Source of the DNA: Myoxocephalus aenaeus
Lineage: Eukaryota > Chordata > Actinopteri > Perciformes > Cottidae
DNA length: 64,000 nucleotides
Assembly: GCA_038501785.1 (NCBI GenBank)
Contig: JBAMJR010000264.1
Coordinates: 5,001 to 69,000, forward strand
Reading direction: 5' to 3'
Part shown: positions 1-9,739 of the stretch, piece after piece
How positions within the stretch are numbered: position 1 is the stretch's first letter
Layout: each line of letters starts with the position of its first letter
Program-made: the position numbers and the translations under genes
The notes under the pieces: model-generated
What the model was told of the DNA's origin: nothing
What the model saw: the letters and a program-made list of their open reading frames with translations, nothing else
The model's database searches: none

Positions 1-195
1 GTTGTGTTTTGATCTAAAACGGCGGTTTTCAACCTTCAAAATAAAACGTGTTCTCATGATTAAAAGAGACGTTTCCTCATTGTTTCATTTAAAATATGTA
101 AGAAACCAAAAGAAATAGGTTTGTTTTTTATCAGATTTATCTTGGAAAGTATCCAGAACAAATACTTATACCACAACTACCACTGTGTACAATCA

Positions 196-257
196 CTTCT
201 GGATCAGCTGGGAAATGCATCGCATTATGGCGATGCATTTCCCAGCTGATCCAGAAG
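196..257. repeat. Perfect 28-bp inverted repeat (hairpin)
   Basis: The left arm (196-223) and right arm (230-257) are exact reverse complements with a 6-base loop, ATTATG. No mismatch is seen in 28 paired bases. It lies beyond the end of rnf123. No gene or recognised transposon end is attached to it. Confidence 0.9.
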
Positions 258-477
258 GCTTTTTTAAAATATTATATTTAGCTTAATACGTTTTCTCCTG
301 AAGACAGAAAGGTTTCACTGGACAGGAAGAGGATTTAAATAAAAGAAAAAGAAACCATAACGTGTAGTTGTAGTACAATAATGACCTCTGAGGTGGAGCG
401 GAGGGGAAGGACTATTATTAGTATTAATATTATTATTATGTATTTATGACCGACGCTGTCAGGCTAAATATACTGAA

Positions 478-522
478 TTTATTAAAAATATTCAAATGAA
501 TGGATAATCCGTTTTGTTTATT
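478..522 (-). promoter_or_regulatory. Candidate rnf123 poly(A) signals
   Basis: Two AATAAA hexamers on the minus strand (517-522 and 478-483) lie about 215-260 bp downstream of the rnf123 stop codon at 736-738. They are the first canonical signals seen after the stop. The 3' UTR would contain the CA/TG microsatellite at 614-688. No cDNA evidence is available, so this is an inference from position and motif. Confidence 0.4.
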
Positions 523-610
523 TGCTGGTTTCACCACAGCGTGACTCTCACTCTGTCCACAGCGCTCTCCAAGTTCATCTGTTCTTAAGTTATTTTATCA
601 TGACCCCCCA

Positions 611-613
<3 letters not shown>

Positions 614-688
<75 letters not shown>
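614..688. repeat. (CA)n microsatellite, about 75 bp
   Basis: Uninterrupted CA dinucleotide run. It lies in the probable 3' UTR of rnf123, where it would be transcribed as UG repeats. Confidence 0.95.
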
Positions 689-691
<3 letters not shown>

Positions 692-735
692 CAGACCTCT
701 GTGAGAAATCTTTGGGTTGTAGGACGTTTGACGCG

Positions 736-781
736 TCAGTCCTTTACACAGGCAACAGCTAACGCGTGTGTGTGTGTGTGT

Positions 782-821
<40 letters not shown>

Positions 822-928
822 GTTGTGTGTAGGAGGCGGCCGGCTTGCTGTAGTCCTCCACCCCGGTGATGGTGGCTTTGCAGAAGAAGCAGTCCTTGTT
901 GTTCATCAGATGCTGGTTGATGCACGCT
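736..928 (-). CDS. rnf123: rnf123 last coding exon: second half of the RING plus C-terminal tail
   Basis: Last coding exon of the RNF123/KPC1 E3 ubiquitin ligase, which in mammals works with KPC2 (UBAC1) on p27Kip1 in the cytoplasm. The acceptor CAG is at 929-931 (TGTGCAG on the minus strand). The first base completes a Lys codon begun in the previous exon, giving K-ACINQHLMNNKDCFFCKAT, which matches the family almost residue for residue. It carries the last three zinc ligands of the C3HC4 RING: the Cys of ACIN and both Cys of DCFFC. After VEDYSKPAAS the frame runs into a CA microsatellite, read as His-Thr repeats, and ends at TGA (736-738) after ALAVACVKD. The tail is about 25 residues longer than I expect from the human protein. 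The RING part is certain; the exact C-terminus is less so, because a small indel in the repeat would change the frame. Confidence 0.88.
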
Positions 929-950
929 CTGCACAGGAGACAACACAACA

Positions 951-992
951 CGGTCATGTGATCATGTGGTCATGTGATCATGTGGTCATGTG
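951..992. repeat. Short 16-bp tandem repeat
   Basis: Alternating GTCATGTGATCATGTG units, about 2.5 copies, in the last rnf123 intron just upstream of the final acceptor. Confidence 0.7.
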
Positions 993-1104
993 ACACGTCT
1001 CCTCTCACGTGGGCGGAGGTCAAAGGTCAGAACCACAAAACAAAAGCTCACTGATTATCATGTCGTTTGTTTAAAGACAGAAGAAACGGTCCAGATATTA
1101 AAAA

Positions 1105-1934
1105 TGAAGGTAAATGATAACATTCTCATGATGCGTTCAGGCTCTCAGTGAACATGAGTACTGGTTGAAGGTAAATGATAACGTTCTCATGGTGCGTTCA
1201 GGCTCTCAGTGAACATGAGTACTGGTTGAAGGTAAATGATAACGTTCTCATGATGCGTTCAGGCTCTCAGTGAACATGAGTACTGGCTGAAGGTAAATGA
1301 TAACGTTCTCATGATGCGTTCAGGCTCTCAGTGAACATGAGTACTGGCTGAAGGTAAATGATAACGTTCTCATGATGCGTTCAGGCTCTCAGTGAACATG
1401 AGTACTGGCTGAAGGTAAATGATAACATTCTCATGATGCGTTCAGGCTCTCAGTGATCATGAGTACTGGCTGAAGGTAAATGATAACGTTCTCATGATGC
1501 GTTCAGGCTCTCAGTGATCATGAGTACTGGCTGAAGGTAAATGATAACGTTCTCATGGTGCGTTCAGGCTCTCAGTGAACATGAGTACTGGTTGAAGGTA
1601 AATGATAACGTTCTCATGGTGCGTTCAGGCTCTCAGTGAACATGAGTACTGGTTGAAGGTAAATGATAACGTTCTCATGGTGCGTTCAGGCTCTCAGTGA
1701 ACATGAGTACTGGCTGAAGGTAAATGATAACGTTCTCCATGATGCGTTCAGGCTCTCAGTGAACATGAGTACTGGCTGAAGGTAAATGATAACGTTCTCA
1801 TGGTGCGTTCAGGCTCTCAGTGATCATGAGTACTGGCTGAAGGTAAATGATAACGTTCTCATGATGCGTTCAGGCTCTCAGTGATCATGAGTACTGGCTG
1901 AAGGTAAATGATAACGTTCTCATGATGCGTTCAG
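1105..1934. repeat. 61-bp minisatellite, about 14 copies
   Basis: The tandem unit begins GAAGGTAAATGATAACGTTC and continues through ATGATGCGTTCAGG and GAACATGAGTACTGG. Units are 60-62 bp and differ at a few positions (G/A in CATGRTGCG, A/T in GTGAWCATG, C/T in GGYTGAAG). The array sits in the last rnf123 intron. The same sequence occurs once, not tandem, in inverted orientation at about 32610-32695. Confidence 0.95.
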
Positions 1935-2035
1935 GTGTAATCTAGTAAAATGGAGCGTTGGTGATGAACTAGAATAAATCCAGATGTTTTCACATGAATA
2001 TAAAACAGATATTAGAGATGAATTATTAAAACTAA
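1935..2035 (-). repeat. Dispersed-repeat flank of the 61-bp array
   Basis: The roughly 85-90 bp right after the array (from AATCTAGTAAAATGG through AAACAGATATTAGAGATG) are nearly identical to the reverse complement of about 32535-32615. This marks the minisatellite as an expanded copy of that dispersed repeat. Confidence 0.85.
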
Positions 2036-2084
2036 TAATAATTAGTTTTAATAATTTGAATCTGGCAGTTTGTCGTCGGTCTCT

Positions 2085-2167
2085 CTCTCCCTCTCTCTCT
2101 CTCTCTCTCCCTCCCATGCTCCTCTCTCTCTCCCTCTCTCTCCCTCTCTCTCCCCCTCTCTCCCTCA
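2085..2167. repeat. CT-rich simple repeat
   Basis: Nearly pure pyrimidine tract of CTCTCTCC units in the last rnf123 intron. Confidence 0.9.
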
Positions 2168-2273
2168 GCGGGTCAATCAATACGGGCCGCCAGCTACACT
2201 AAATCAAGCGCACCTCCGGGATCACATGAAATATGCATCGAGGCGTGAGCCAGTCAGCAGTTACCAAACAGCT

Positions 2274-2344
<71 letters not shown>

Positions 2345-2347
2345 CAC

Positions 2348-2413
<66 letters not shown>
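2274..2413. repeat. Head-to-head (AC)n/(TG)n palindromic microsatellite
   Basis: About 68 bp of AC repeats are followed within 8 bases by about 64 bp of TG repeats (2350-2413). The pair is an almost perfect inverted repeat capable of a long hairpin or cruciform. Confidence 0.95.
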
Positions 2414-2415
<2 letters not shown>

Positions 2416-2494
2416 TGTGTGTGTACATGCATGTTCATTTTTTAATGTATGTGTGTGTTTCTCTGTTTCAAGGACTTTGAATGGATCCCGACGG

Positions 2495-2497
<3 letters not shown>

Positions 2498-2556
<59 letters not shown>

Positions 2557-2572
2557 TTGTGTGTGTGTGTGT
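2498..2572. repeat. (TG)n microsatellite
   Basis: TG dinucleotide run with one interruption (GTGGTTG) near its end. Confidence 0.95.
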
Positions 2573-2836
2573 GGATCGATGAACGAGGCTCCTGCAGACA
2601 TGTAGCAGGAATCCAACATTATTATTATTATTATTTTATGATATATATATTTTAAGAAATCTAACTGATTCTATTACAAATGAAATAGAATCAGTTCATT
2701 TATGTTTAACGACATTATTAAAATGTTTTCTTGTCATGATTAGTTGAAACGTCTGATTTAAATTCCATATTTAATAATTGAAACTTGTTTGTTGAAAATG
2801 TTGCAAACTGAGTGAATATTTCTTCATTCTGATGTA

Positions 2837-2932
2837 AAATTATAATTCATTTATATTTAATTTAATTATAATTCATTTATATTTAATTTAATTATAATTC
2901 ATTTGTATTTAATTTAATTATAATTCATTGCT
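2837..2932. repeat. About 27-bp AT-rich tandem repeat
   Basis: About four copies of a unit containing TATAATTCATTTATATTT and AATTTAAT, followed by unique AT-rich intron sequence. Confidence 0.8.
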
Positions 2933-3032
2933 CAAATACGTCATTTACTGGAATATTTGGGTGATTTTGGGGTCCAGAGCAGCAGTTTAGTTTAGAGTCA
3001 ACGTGATCAATAATGCATTATGGAAGTTCCTC

Positions 3033-3036
<4 letters not shown>

Positions 3037-3105
<69 letters not shown>

Positions 3106-3110
3106 TATAT
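3037..3110. repeat. (AT)n microsatellite
   Basis: About 74 bp of alternating AT with one TAAT phase break. A shorter AT run occurs at 3230-3246. Confidence 0.95.
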
Positions 3111-3265
3111 CCATAAAATCCATGGACCCTGAAAGCTCAGCAGTAAAAAACAAACATGATTTTATTGATCTCCACAGGAACGAGGCCGAGCTGCAACCTC
3201 CTTCTTTATGGTGCGTACATGTTTAGAAATATATATATATATATATACACACACAGTTATTTTAA

Positions 3266-3333
3266 CTAATAGCGATGATTGATGATCCATATGAACAGAT
3301 ATTGATCTCTTTGCTGGTCGACGAGGATCCAGA
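3266..3333 (+). repeat. Left remnant of a dispersed repeat
   Basis: The segment around GATGATCCATATGAACAGAT matches 32440-32490 in the same orientation. It ends where the 12-bp satellite begins. The right-hand remnant of the same repeat resumes at 6145. Confidence 0.75.
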
Positions 3334-6095
3334 ATGGTGTATATAATGGTGTGTATAATGGTGTATATAATGGTGTATATAATATGAACGTATATAATGG
3401 TGTATATAATATAAACGTATATAATGGTGTATATAATATAAACGTATATAATGGTGTATATAATGGTGTGTATAATGGTGTGTATAATGGTGTATATAAT
3501 GGTGTGTATAATGGTGTATATAATGGTGTATATAATGGTGTATATAATGGTGTGTATAATGGTGTATATAATGGTGTGTATAATGGTGTGTATAATGGTG
3601 TATATAATGGTGTGTATAATGGTGTATATAATGGTGTGTATAATGGTGTATATAATGGTGTATATAATGGTGTGTATAATGGTGTATATAATGGTGTGTA
3701 TAATGGTGTATATAATGGTGTGTATAATGGTGTATATAATGGTGTGTATAATGGTGTGTATAATGGTGTATATAATGGTGTATATAATGGTGTGTATAAT
3801 GGTGTATATAATGGTGTATATAATATGAACGTATATAATGGTGTATATAATATAAACGTATATAATGGTGTATATAATATAAACGTATATAATGGTGTAT
3901 ATAATGGTGTGTATAATGGTGTGTATAATGGTGTATATAATGGTGTGTATAATGGTGTATATAATGGTGTATATAATGGTGTATATAATGGTGTGTATAA
4001 TGGTGTGTATAATGGTGTATATAATGGTGTATATAATGGTGTGTATAATGGTGTATATAATGGTGTGTATAATGGTGTATATAATGGTGTGTATAATGGT
4101 GTGTATAATGGTGTATATAATGGTGTGTATAATGGTGTATATAATGGTGTGTATAATGGTGTATATAATGGTGTATATAATGGTGTATATAATGGTGTAT
4201 ATAATGGTGTGTATAATGGTGTGTATAATGGTGTATATAATGGTGTGTATAATGGTGTGTATAATGGTGTATATAATGGTGTATATAATGGTGTGTATAA
4301 TGGTGTATATAATGGTGTATATAATGGTGTATATAATGGTGTATATAATGGTGTATATAATGGTGTGTATAATGGTGTATATAATGGTGTGTATAATGGT
4401 GTGTATAATGGTGTATATAATGGTGTATATAATGGTGTATATAATGGTGTATATAATGGTGTGTATAATGGTGTGTATAATGGTGTATATAATGGTGTAT
4501 ATAATGGTGTATATAATGGTGTATATAATGGTGTATATAATGGTGTGTATAATGGTGTATATAATGGTGTATATAATGGTGTGTATAATGGTGTATATAA
4601 TGGTGTATATAATGGTGTATATAATGGTGTGTATAATGGTGTGTATAATGGTGTATATAATGGTGTATATAATGGTGTGTATAATGGTGTGTATAATGGT
4701 GTGTATAATGGTGTGTATAATGGTGTATATAATGGTGTATATAATGGTGTGTATAATGGTGTATATAATGGTGTATATAATATGAACGTATATAATGGTG
4801 TATATAATGGTGTATATAATGGTGTATATAATGGTGTGTATAATGGTGTATATAATGGTGTATATAATGGTGTGTATAATGGTGTGTATATTGGTGTATA
4901 TAATGGTGTGTATAATGGTGTATATAATGGTGTGTATAATGGTGTATATAATGGTGTGTATAATGGTGTGTATAATGGTGTGTATAATGGTGTGTATAAT
5001 GGTGTGTATAATGGTGTGTATAATGGTGTATATAATGGTGTGTATAATGGTGTGTATAATGGTGTATATAATGGTGTGTATAATGGTGTGTATAATGGTG
5101 TGTATAATGGTGTATATAATGGTGTATATAATGGTGTGTATAATGGTGTATATAATGGTGTGTATAATGGTGTGTATAATGGTGTGTATAATGGTGTGTA
5201 TAATGGTGTGTATAATGGTGTATATAATGGTGTATATAATGGTGTGTATAATGGTGTGTATAATGGTGTATATAATATGAACGTATATAATGGTGTATAT
5301 AATGGTGTGTATAATGGTGTATATAATGGTGTATATAATGGTGTATATAATGGTGTGTATAATGGTGTATATAATATGAACGTATATAATGGTGTGTATA
5401 ATGGTGTATATAATGGTGTATATAATGGTGTGTATAATGGTGTATATAATGGTGTGTATAATGGTGTGTATAATGGTGTGTATAATGGTGTATATAATAT
5501 GAACGTATATAATGGTGTGTATAATGGTGTATATAATGGTGTATATAATGGTGTGTATAATGGTGTATATAATGGTGTATATAATGGTGTATATAATGGT
5601 GTGTATAATGGTGTATATAATGGTGTGTATAATGGTGTGTATAATGGTGTGTATAATGGTGTGTATAATGGTGTGTATAATGGTGTGTATAATGGTGTAT
5701 ATAATATGAACGTATATAATGGTGTGTATAATGGTGTATATAATGGTGTGTATAATGGTGTGTATAATGGTGTGTATAATGGTGTATATAATGGTGTGTA
5801 TAATGGTGTGTATAATGGTGTGTATAATGGTGTGTATAATGGTGTATATAATGGTGTATATAATGGTGTGTATAATGGTGTATATAATGGTGTGTATAAT
5901 GGTGTGTATAATGGTGTGTATAATGGTGTATATAATGGTGTGTATAATGGTGTATATAATGGTGTTAATAATGGTGTGTATAATGGTGTATATAATGGTG
6001 TATATAATGGTGTGTATAATGGTGTATATAATGGTGTATATAATGGTGTATATAATGGTGTGTATAATGGTGTATATAATATGAACGTATATAAT
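3334..6095. repeat. 12-bp satellite (TATAATGGTGTR)n, about 2.75 kb
   Basis: About 230 copies of a 12-bp unit with an A/G variant at its last position, plus occasional units carrying TATGAACG or TATAAACG. Twelve is divisible by three, so both strands stay open for almost 1,000 codons: VYNG repeats on plus, YTPL repeats on minus. These are not genes. A cluster of variant units at 3380-3445 recurs at about 3825-3890, showing an internal block duplication of about 444 bp (37 units). The array lies in the intron that splits the rnf123 RING domain. Confidence 0.97.
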
Positions 6096-6144
6096 ATGAA
6101 GTCAGTAAAACAAACACTTCTAAATGTTGTACTTTTACTTGTTT

Positions 6145-6195
6145 CTTCAGTACTCTTTTTCACTGATTGGAGCCTGAACGCATCATCATGTAAAT
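6145..6195 (+). repeat. Right remnant of the dispersed repeat split by the 12-bp satellite
   Basis: CTTCAGTACTC, TTCACTGA and GAGCCTGAACGCATCAT match 32650-32695 in the same orientation as the left remnant at 3266-3333. The pair therefore looks like one repeat copy whose middle has been replaced by the satellite. Confidence 0.7.
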
Positions 6196-6396
6196 CACAC
6201 ACTGGAGTGAATGAACACCGATGTGAAGCGACAACATGACACAAAAACATCAGCAGATGAATGAAGAGTCTTCCTTGTTTACGTGTGGAAGTCTCATTCA
6301 TAAACATCTAAATCATTTATTTATTTTATGTTCTGATCGTATTGGAGCTTCAGACTTCAAGACTCCTGCAACAGAACTCTAGTGAGCGAGGAGAGG

Positions 6397-6507
<111 letters not shown>

Positions 6508-6513
6508 ACTCAC

Positions 6514-6599
6514 TTGCAGGACTTGTGTGAACACGGCTTGAAGACGGCGGAGATGGAGTGAGCGTAGCAGATGGGACAGAGGTCTTCCTCACTGGTCGG
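6514..6599 (-). CDS. rnf123: rnf123 exon encoding the first half of the RING finger
   Basis: This 86-bp exon has acceptor CAG at 6600-6602 and donor GTGAGT at 6508-6513. It encodes PTSEEDLCPICYAHSISAVF, KPCSHKSC and two bases of the next Lys codon. The reading frame enters in phase 0 from exon 24971-24877 and leaves in phase 2 into exon 928-736. It holds five of the eight RING zinc ligands: the CPIC pair, the PC cysteine, the following His and the KSC cysteine. The human protein has CGH where this one has CSH; the ligands themselves are unchanged. The catalytic RING recruits the ubiquitin-charged E2. The exon is hemmed in by a CA repeat at its donor and an 800-bp pyrimidine minisatellite at its acceptor. 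Confidence 0.95.
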
Positions 6600-6602
6600 C
6601 TG

Positions 6603-7391
6603 ATGAAGAGAGAAGAAGAAAGAAGAGAGAGAACAGGAGAAAGAAGAGAGAGAACAGGAGAAAGAAGAGAGAGAACAGGAGAAAGAAGAGAGAGAAGAAA
6701 GAAGAGAGAGAAGAGGAGAAAGAAGAGAGAGAACAGGAGAAAGAAGAGAGAGAAGAGGAGAAAGAAGAGAGAGAAGAGGAGAAAGAAGAGAGAGAAGAGG
6801 AGAAAGAAGAGAGAGAACAGGAGAAAGAAGAGAGAGAAGAGGAGAAAGAAGAGAGAGAAGAGGAGAAAGAAGAGAGAGAACAGGAGAAAGAAGAGAGAGA
6901 ACAGGAGAAAGAAGAGAGAGAAGAGGAGAAAGAAGAGAGAGAAGAGGAGAAAGAAGAGAGAGAACAGGAGAAAGAAGAGAGAGAACAGGAGAAAGAAGAG
7001 AGAGAACAGGAGAAAGAAGAGAGAGAACAGGAGAAAGAAGAGAGAACAGGAGAAAGAAGAGAGAGAACAGGAGAAAGAAGAGAGAGAAGAGGAGAAAGAA
7101 GAGAGAGAACAGGAGAAAGAAGAGAGAGAACAGGAGAAAGAAGAGAGAACAGGAGAAAGAAGAGAGAGAAGAAAGAAGAGAGAGAACAGGAGAAAGAAGA
7201 GAGAGAACAGGAGAAAGAAGAGAGAGAACAGGAGAAAGAAGAGAGAACAGGAGAAAGAAGAGAGAGAAGAAAGAAGAGAGAGAACAGGAGAAAGAAGAGA
7301 GAGAAGAGGAGAAAGAAGAGAGAGAACAGGAGAAAGAAGAGAGAGAACAGGAGAAAGAAGAGAGAGAACAGGAGAAAGAAGAGAGAACAGG
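6603..7391. repeat. GA-rich minisatellite (about 18-bp unit), 790 bp
   Basis: Tandem units of GAGAGAACAGGAGAAAGAA and GAGAGAAGAGGAGAAAGAA, with shorter forms. On the rnf123 coding strand this is an unbroken pyrimidine-rich array (CTTTCTCCTGTTCTCTCT type) that runs directly into the splice acceptor of the RING exon. The open frames on both strands (poly-basic on plus, SLLSPVLS repeats on minus) are repeat artefacts. Confidence 0.95.
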
Positions 7392-7484
7392 TGAGCTGTC
7401 AGGACGAGGTATTTTTACAATAATTACAATAATAACAATAATAATAAAGGAACAGTTCAACATTTGGTGAAATCCTCTCCTCTT

Positions 7485-7570
7485 TCAGCATGTTAGCGTA
7501 GCTTAGCATAAAGACTGGAGACGGAGGGAAACAGCTAGCCCGGCTCTGTCAGTGTAATAAGTTATATCTG
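7485..7570. repeat. Dispersed fish repeat fragment
   Basis: The stretch with TAGCATAAAGACTGGAGAC and GAAACAGCTAGCCCGGCTCT resembles a SINE-like consensus that I recognise as frequent in percomorph fish genomes. The assignment is from memory of the motif; ends are not defined. Confidence 0.5.
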
Positions 7571-7764
7571 CTCACAAAGACACATGGAGGTTTGTGTTTC
7601 ACATGTTTTAACCGCCTCCTTGTTAAAAGAGGAAGCGGCCATCTTTTCTCCGTAACCGACTTCCCTATTGCTATCTTTGGCCCCAGTGCATCATGGGACG
7701 TCTGAGTTAACACCACAGGCGTTGAGAAAAACACTTTTCTGGTGACATCGGGAGCATCATCACG

Positions 7765-7766
<2 letters not shown>

Positions 7767-7831
<65 letters not shown>
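7767..7831. repeat. (CA)n followed by (ATC)n
   Basis: About 30 bp of CA repeats are followed by about 33 bp of ATC trinucleotide repeats. Confidence 0.9.
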
Positions 7832-7832
<1 letters not shown>

Positions 7833-7917
7833 CACCTGCTCTTGACTCTCTTTCATCACTTTTCTTCAATCTGTTCACTTCATATGTTTTCACTTCACAA
7901 CCTTTCTTCACTTTCAG

Positions 7918-8440
7918 TGTCTCGGCCTCTCTCTCCTTTTCTCCTCCTCCCTCTCTCCTTTTCTCCTCCTCCCTCTCTCCTTTTCTCCTCCTCCCTCTCT
8001 CCTTCTCCTCTCCTCCTCCTCCCCCCTCTCTCTCCTTCTCCTCTCCTCCCTCTCTCCTTTTCCTCTCCTCCTCCTCCTCCCTCTCTCCTTTTCCTCTCCT
8101 CTCCTCCTCCCTCTCTCTTTTTCCACTACTCTCTTCTCCTCCTCCTCCTCTCTCCCCATCCCTTTGCTCTCTCCTCCTCCTTCCTCTTTTCTTCCCCTTA
8201 CCCCTACGCCCTCTCTCCTTTTCCTCTGCTCCCTCTCCTCCTCCTCCCTCTCTCCTTTTCCACTACTCTCTTCTCCTCCTCCCTCTCCCCATCCCTTCAC
8301 TCTCTCTTCCTTCCTCTTTTCTTCCCCTTACTCATACTCTCTCTCTCCTTTCATCACCCCTACTCTTTCTCCTCCTCCTCTTTGACCTCTCTTCTCCCCC
8401 CTCCCCCCCCCCCTCCTCCCCCCTTCCCTCTCCCATAGAG
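7918..8440. repeat. CT-rich degenerate minisatellite
   Basis: About 520 bp dominated by CTCTCTCCTTTTCTCCTCCTC-like units, with a larger repeated block containing CCACTACTCTCTTCTCCTCC (twice). It lies in an rnf123 intron. Long ORFs here on both strands are low-complexity artefacts. Confidence 0.9.
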
Positions 8441-8449
8441 GATATATTT

Positions 8450-9140
8450 TCCTAATCCAACATGGAAGTTGGCTTCACTGGTTCCCTCGACAGGAGGAAC
8501 AATGAGATGTTTCCCTTCATCCTCAGACAGAAGGTGCATTCACTGACTACTTAAAATAAACGTTAACGTCTCTTGCACAACAGGAAGTCACTTCCATATT
8601 TTGGGACTCCTTCCTGCAGCGCTCGGTGTTTGTTTAATTGACCTTCATTCTGCCCGTTGGGAGGCAGAGTGTGTGAAACACAGGGTAATAAATACCAAAT
8701 TAAATGAATTAACAATATAAATAACACTAAATAAAAACCAGCGTCCTGTGGGTTTAAATGGGGCGAATCCACCGATACATTTCCAAACCAGTTTCCCCAT
8801 TAAGCCTCCCAGAGCGTGAGTTCTGCTTCCTGCTGCCGAGCGTCTGACACATTAAGGCCTCTTTGCTGCATGTTGAGGGGTAACTGCATTAGCATGGATT
8901 CCTGCGCTGTCGGCTCAGAGAGCGTTGAGAACGCTGCGTATTCTTTTAATGGTGCCAGGAAAATCAGAACTGTGGACTGGAAGGATGCACAACCGGCTCA
9001 GACTGAAGCAGGTCCATGCAGTGGAAGACATCACTGCAAATCTACACATGACAATAGATACCTTTTTGGTTTTACTTTAGTTATTTATTTTATATATTTG
9101 TACTTAATTTAGTCACTCAGTCCTCCCCTCCCTCCCCCTT
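8450..9140. other. Intronic sequence, no gene seen
   Basis: Unique-looking rnf123 intron sequence. No conserved coding frame, RNA gene or clear transposon end was recognised. Confidence 0.5.
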
Positions 9141-9164
9141 TAATCCTCCTTGTGGAGTGCATGT

Positions 9165-9735
9165 GTACAAGTATATACATGTGGGAAGGTATATGTGTGT
9201 AGATGGTTATGCGTATGTATATACATATGCGTATGTATATACATATGCGTATGTATATACATATGCGTATGTATATACATATGCATATGTATATGTAGAT
9301 GCATATGCATATATAGATGTAGATGTATATGTAGATGCATATTTATATGCATATGTACATGTAGATGTATATGCATAAACATCTACATACGCATATAAAT
9401 ATGCATCTACATATGTATATACATATGTATATGTAGATGTTTATGCATATGTAGATGCATATGCAGATGCATATGTATATGTAGATGGATATTTATATGC
9501 ATATGTATATGTAGATGCATATGCATATGTAGTTACATATGTAGATGCATATGTATATACATATGTAGATGAGTATGTATATACAGATGCATATGTAGAT
9601 GCATATGTATATGTAGATGCATATGTATATACATATGTATATACATATGCATATGTATATACATATGCATATGTATATACATATGTATACGTAGATGCAT
9701 ATGTATACGTATTTGTCGGTGTAGATGTGCATGTA
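9165..9735. repeat. ATGTATATACATATGCAT-type self-complementary tandem repeat
   Basis: About 570 bp of alternating purine-pyrimidine hexamers (ATACAT, ATGCAT, GTAGAT, GTATAT). Many units are palindromic (ATATGCATAT, GTATATAC), so the array can fold at many registers. ORFs reading YIC/YIYA on both strands are artefacts. Confidence 0.9.
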
Positions 9736-9739
9736 TGTA

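Noticed and set aside
3266..6307. 1,013-codon minus ORF and 962-codon plus ORF of tetrapeptide repeats
   Set aside because: Produced by a 12-bp satellite with no stop codon on either strand; no conserved domain, and it lies inside the rnf123 intron.
6510..7463. 317-codon minus ORF and the 278-codon plus poly-basic ORF
   Set aside because: Only the first 86 bp (6514-6599) of the minus frame are coding, as an rnf123 exon; the rest is the GA/CT minisatellite.
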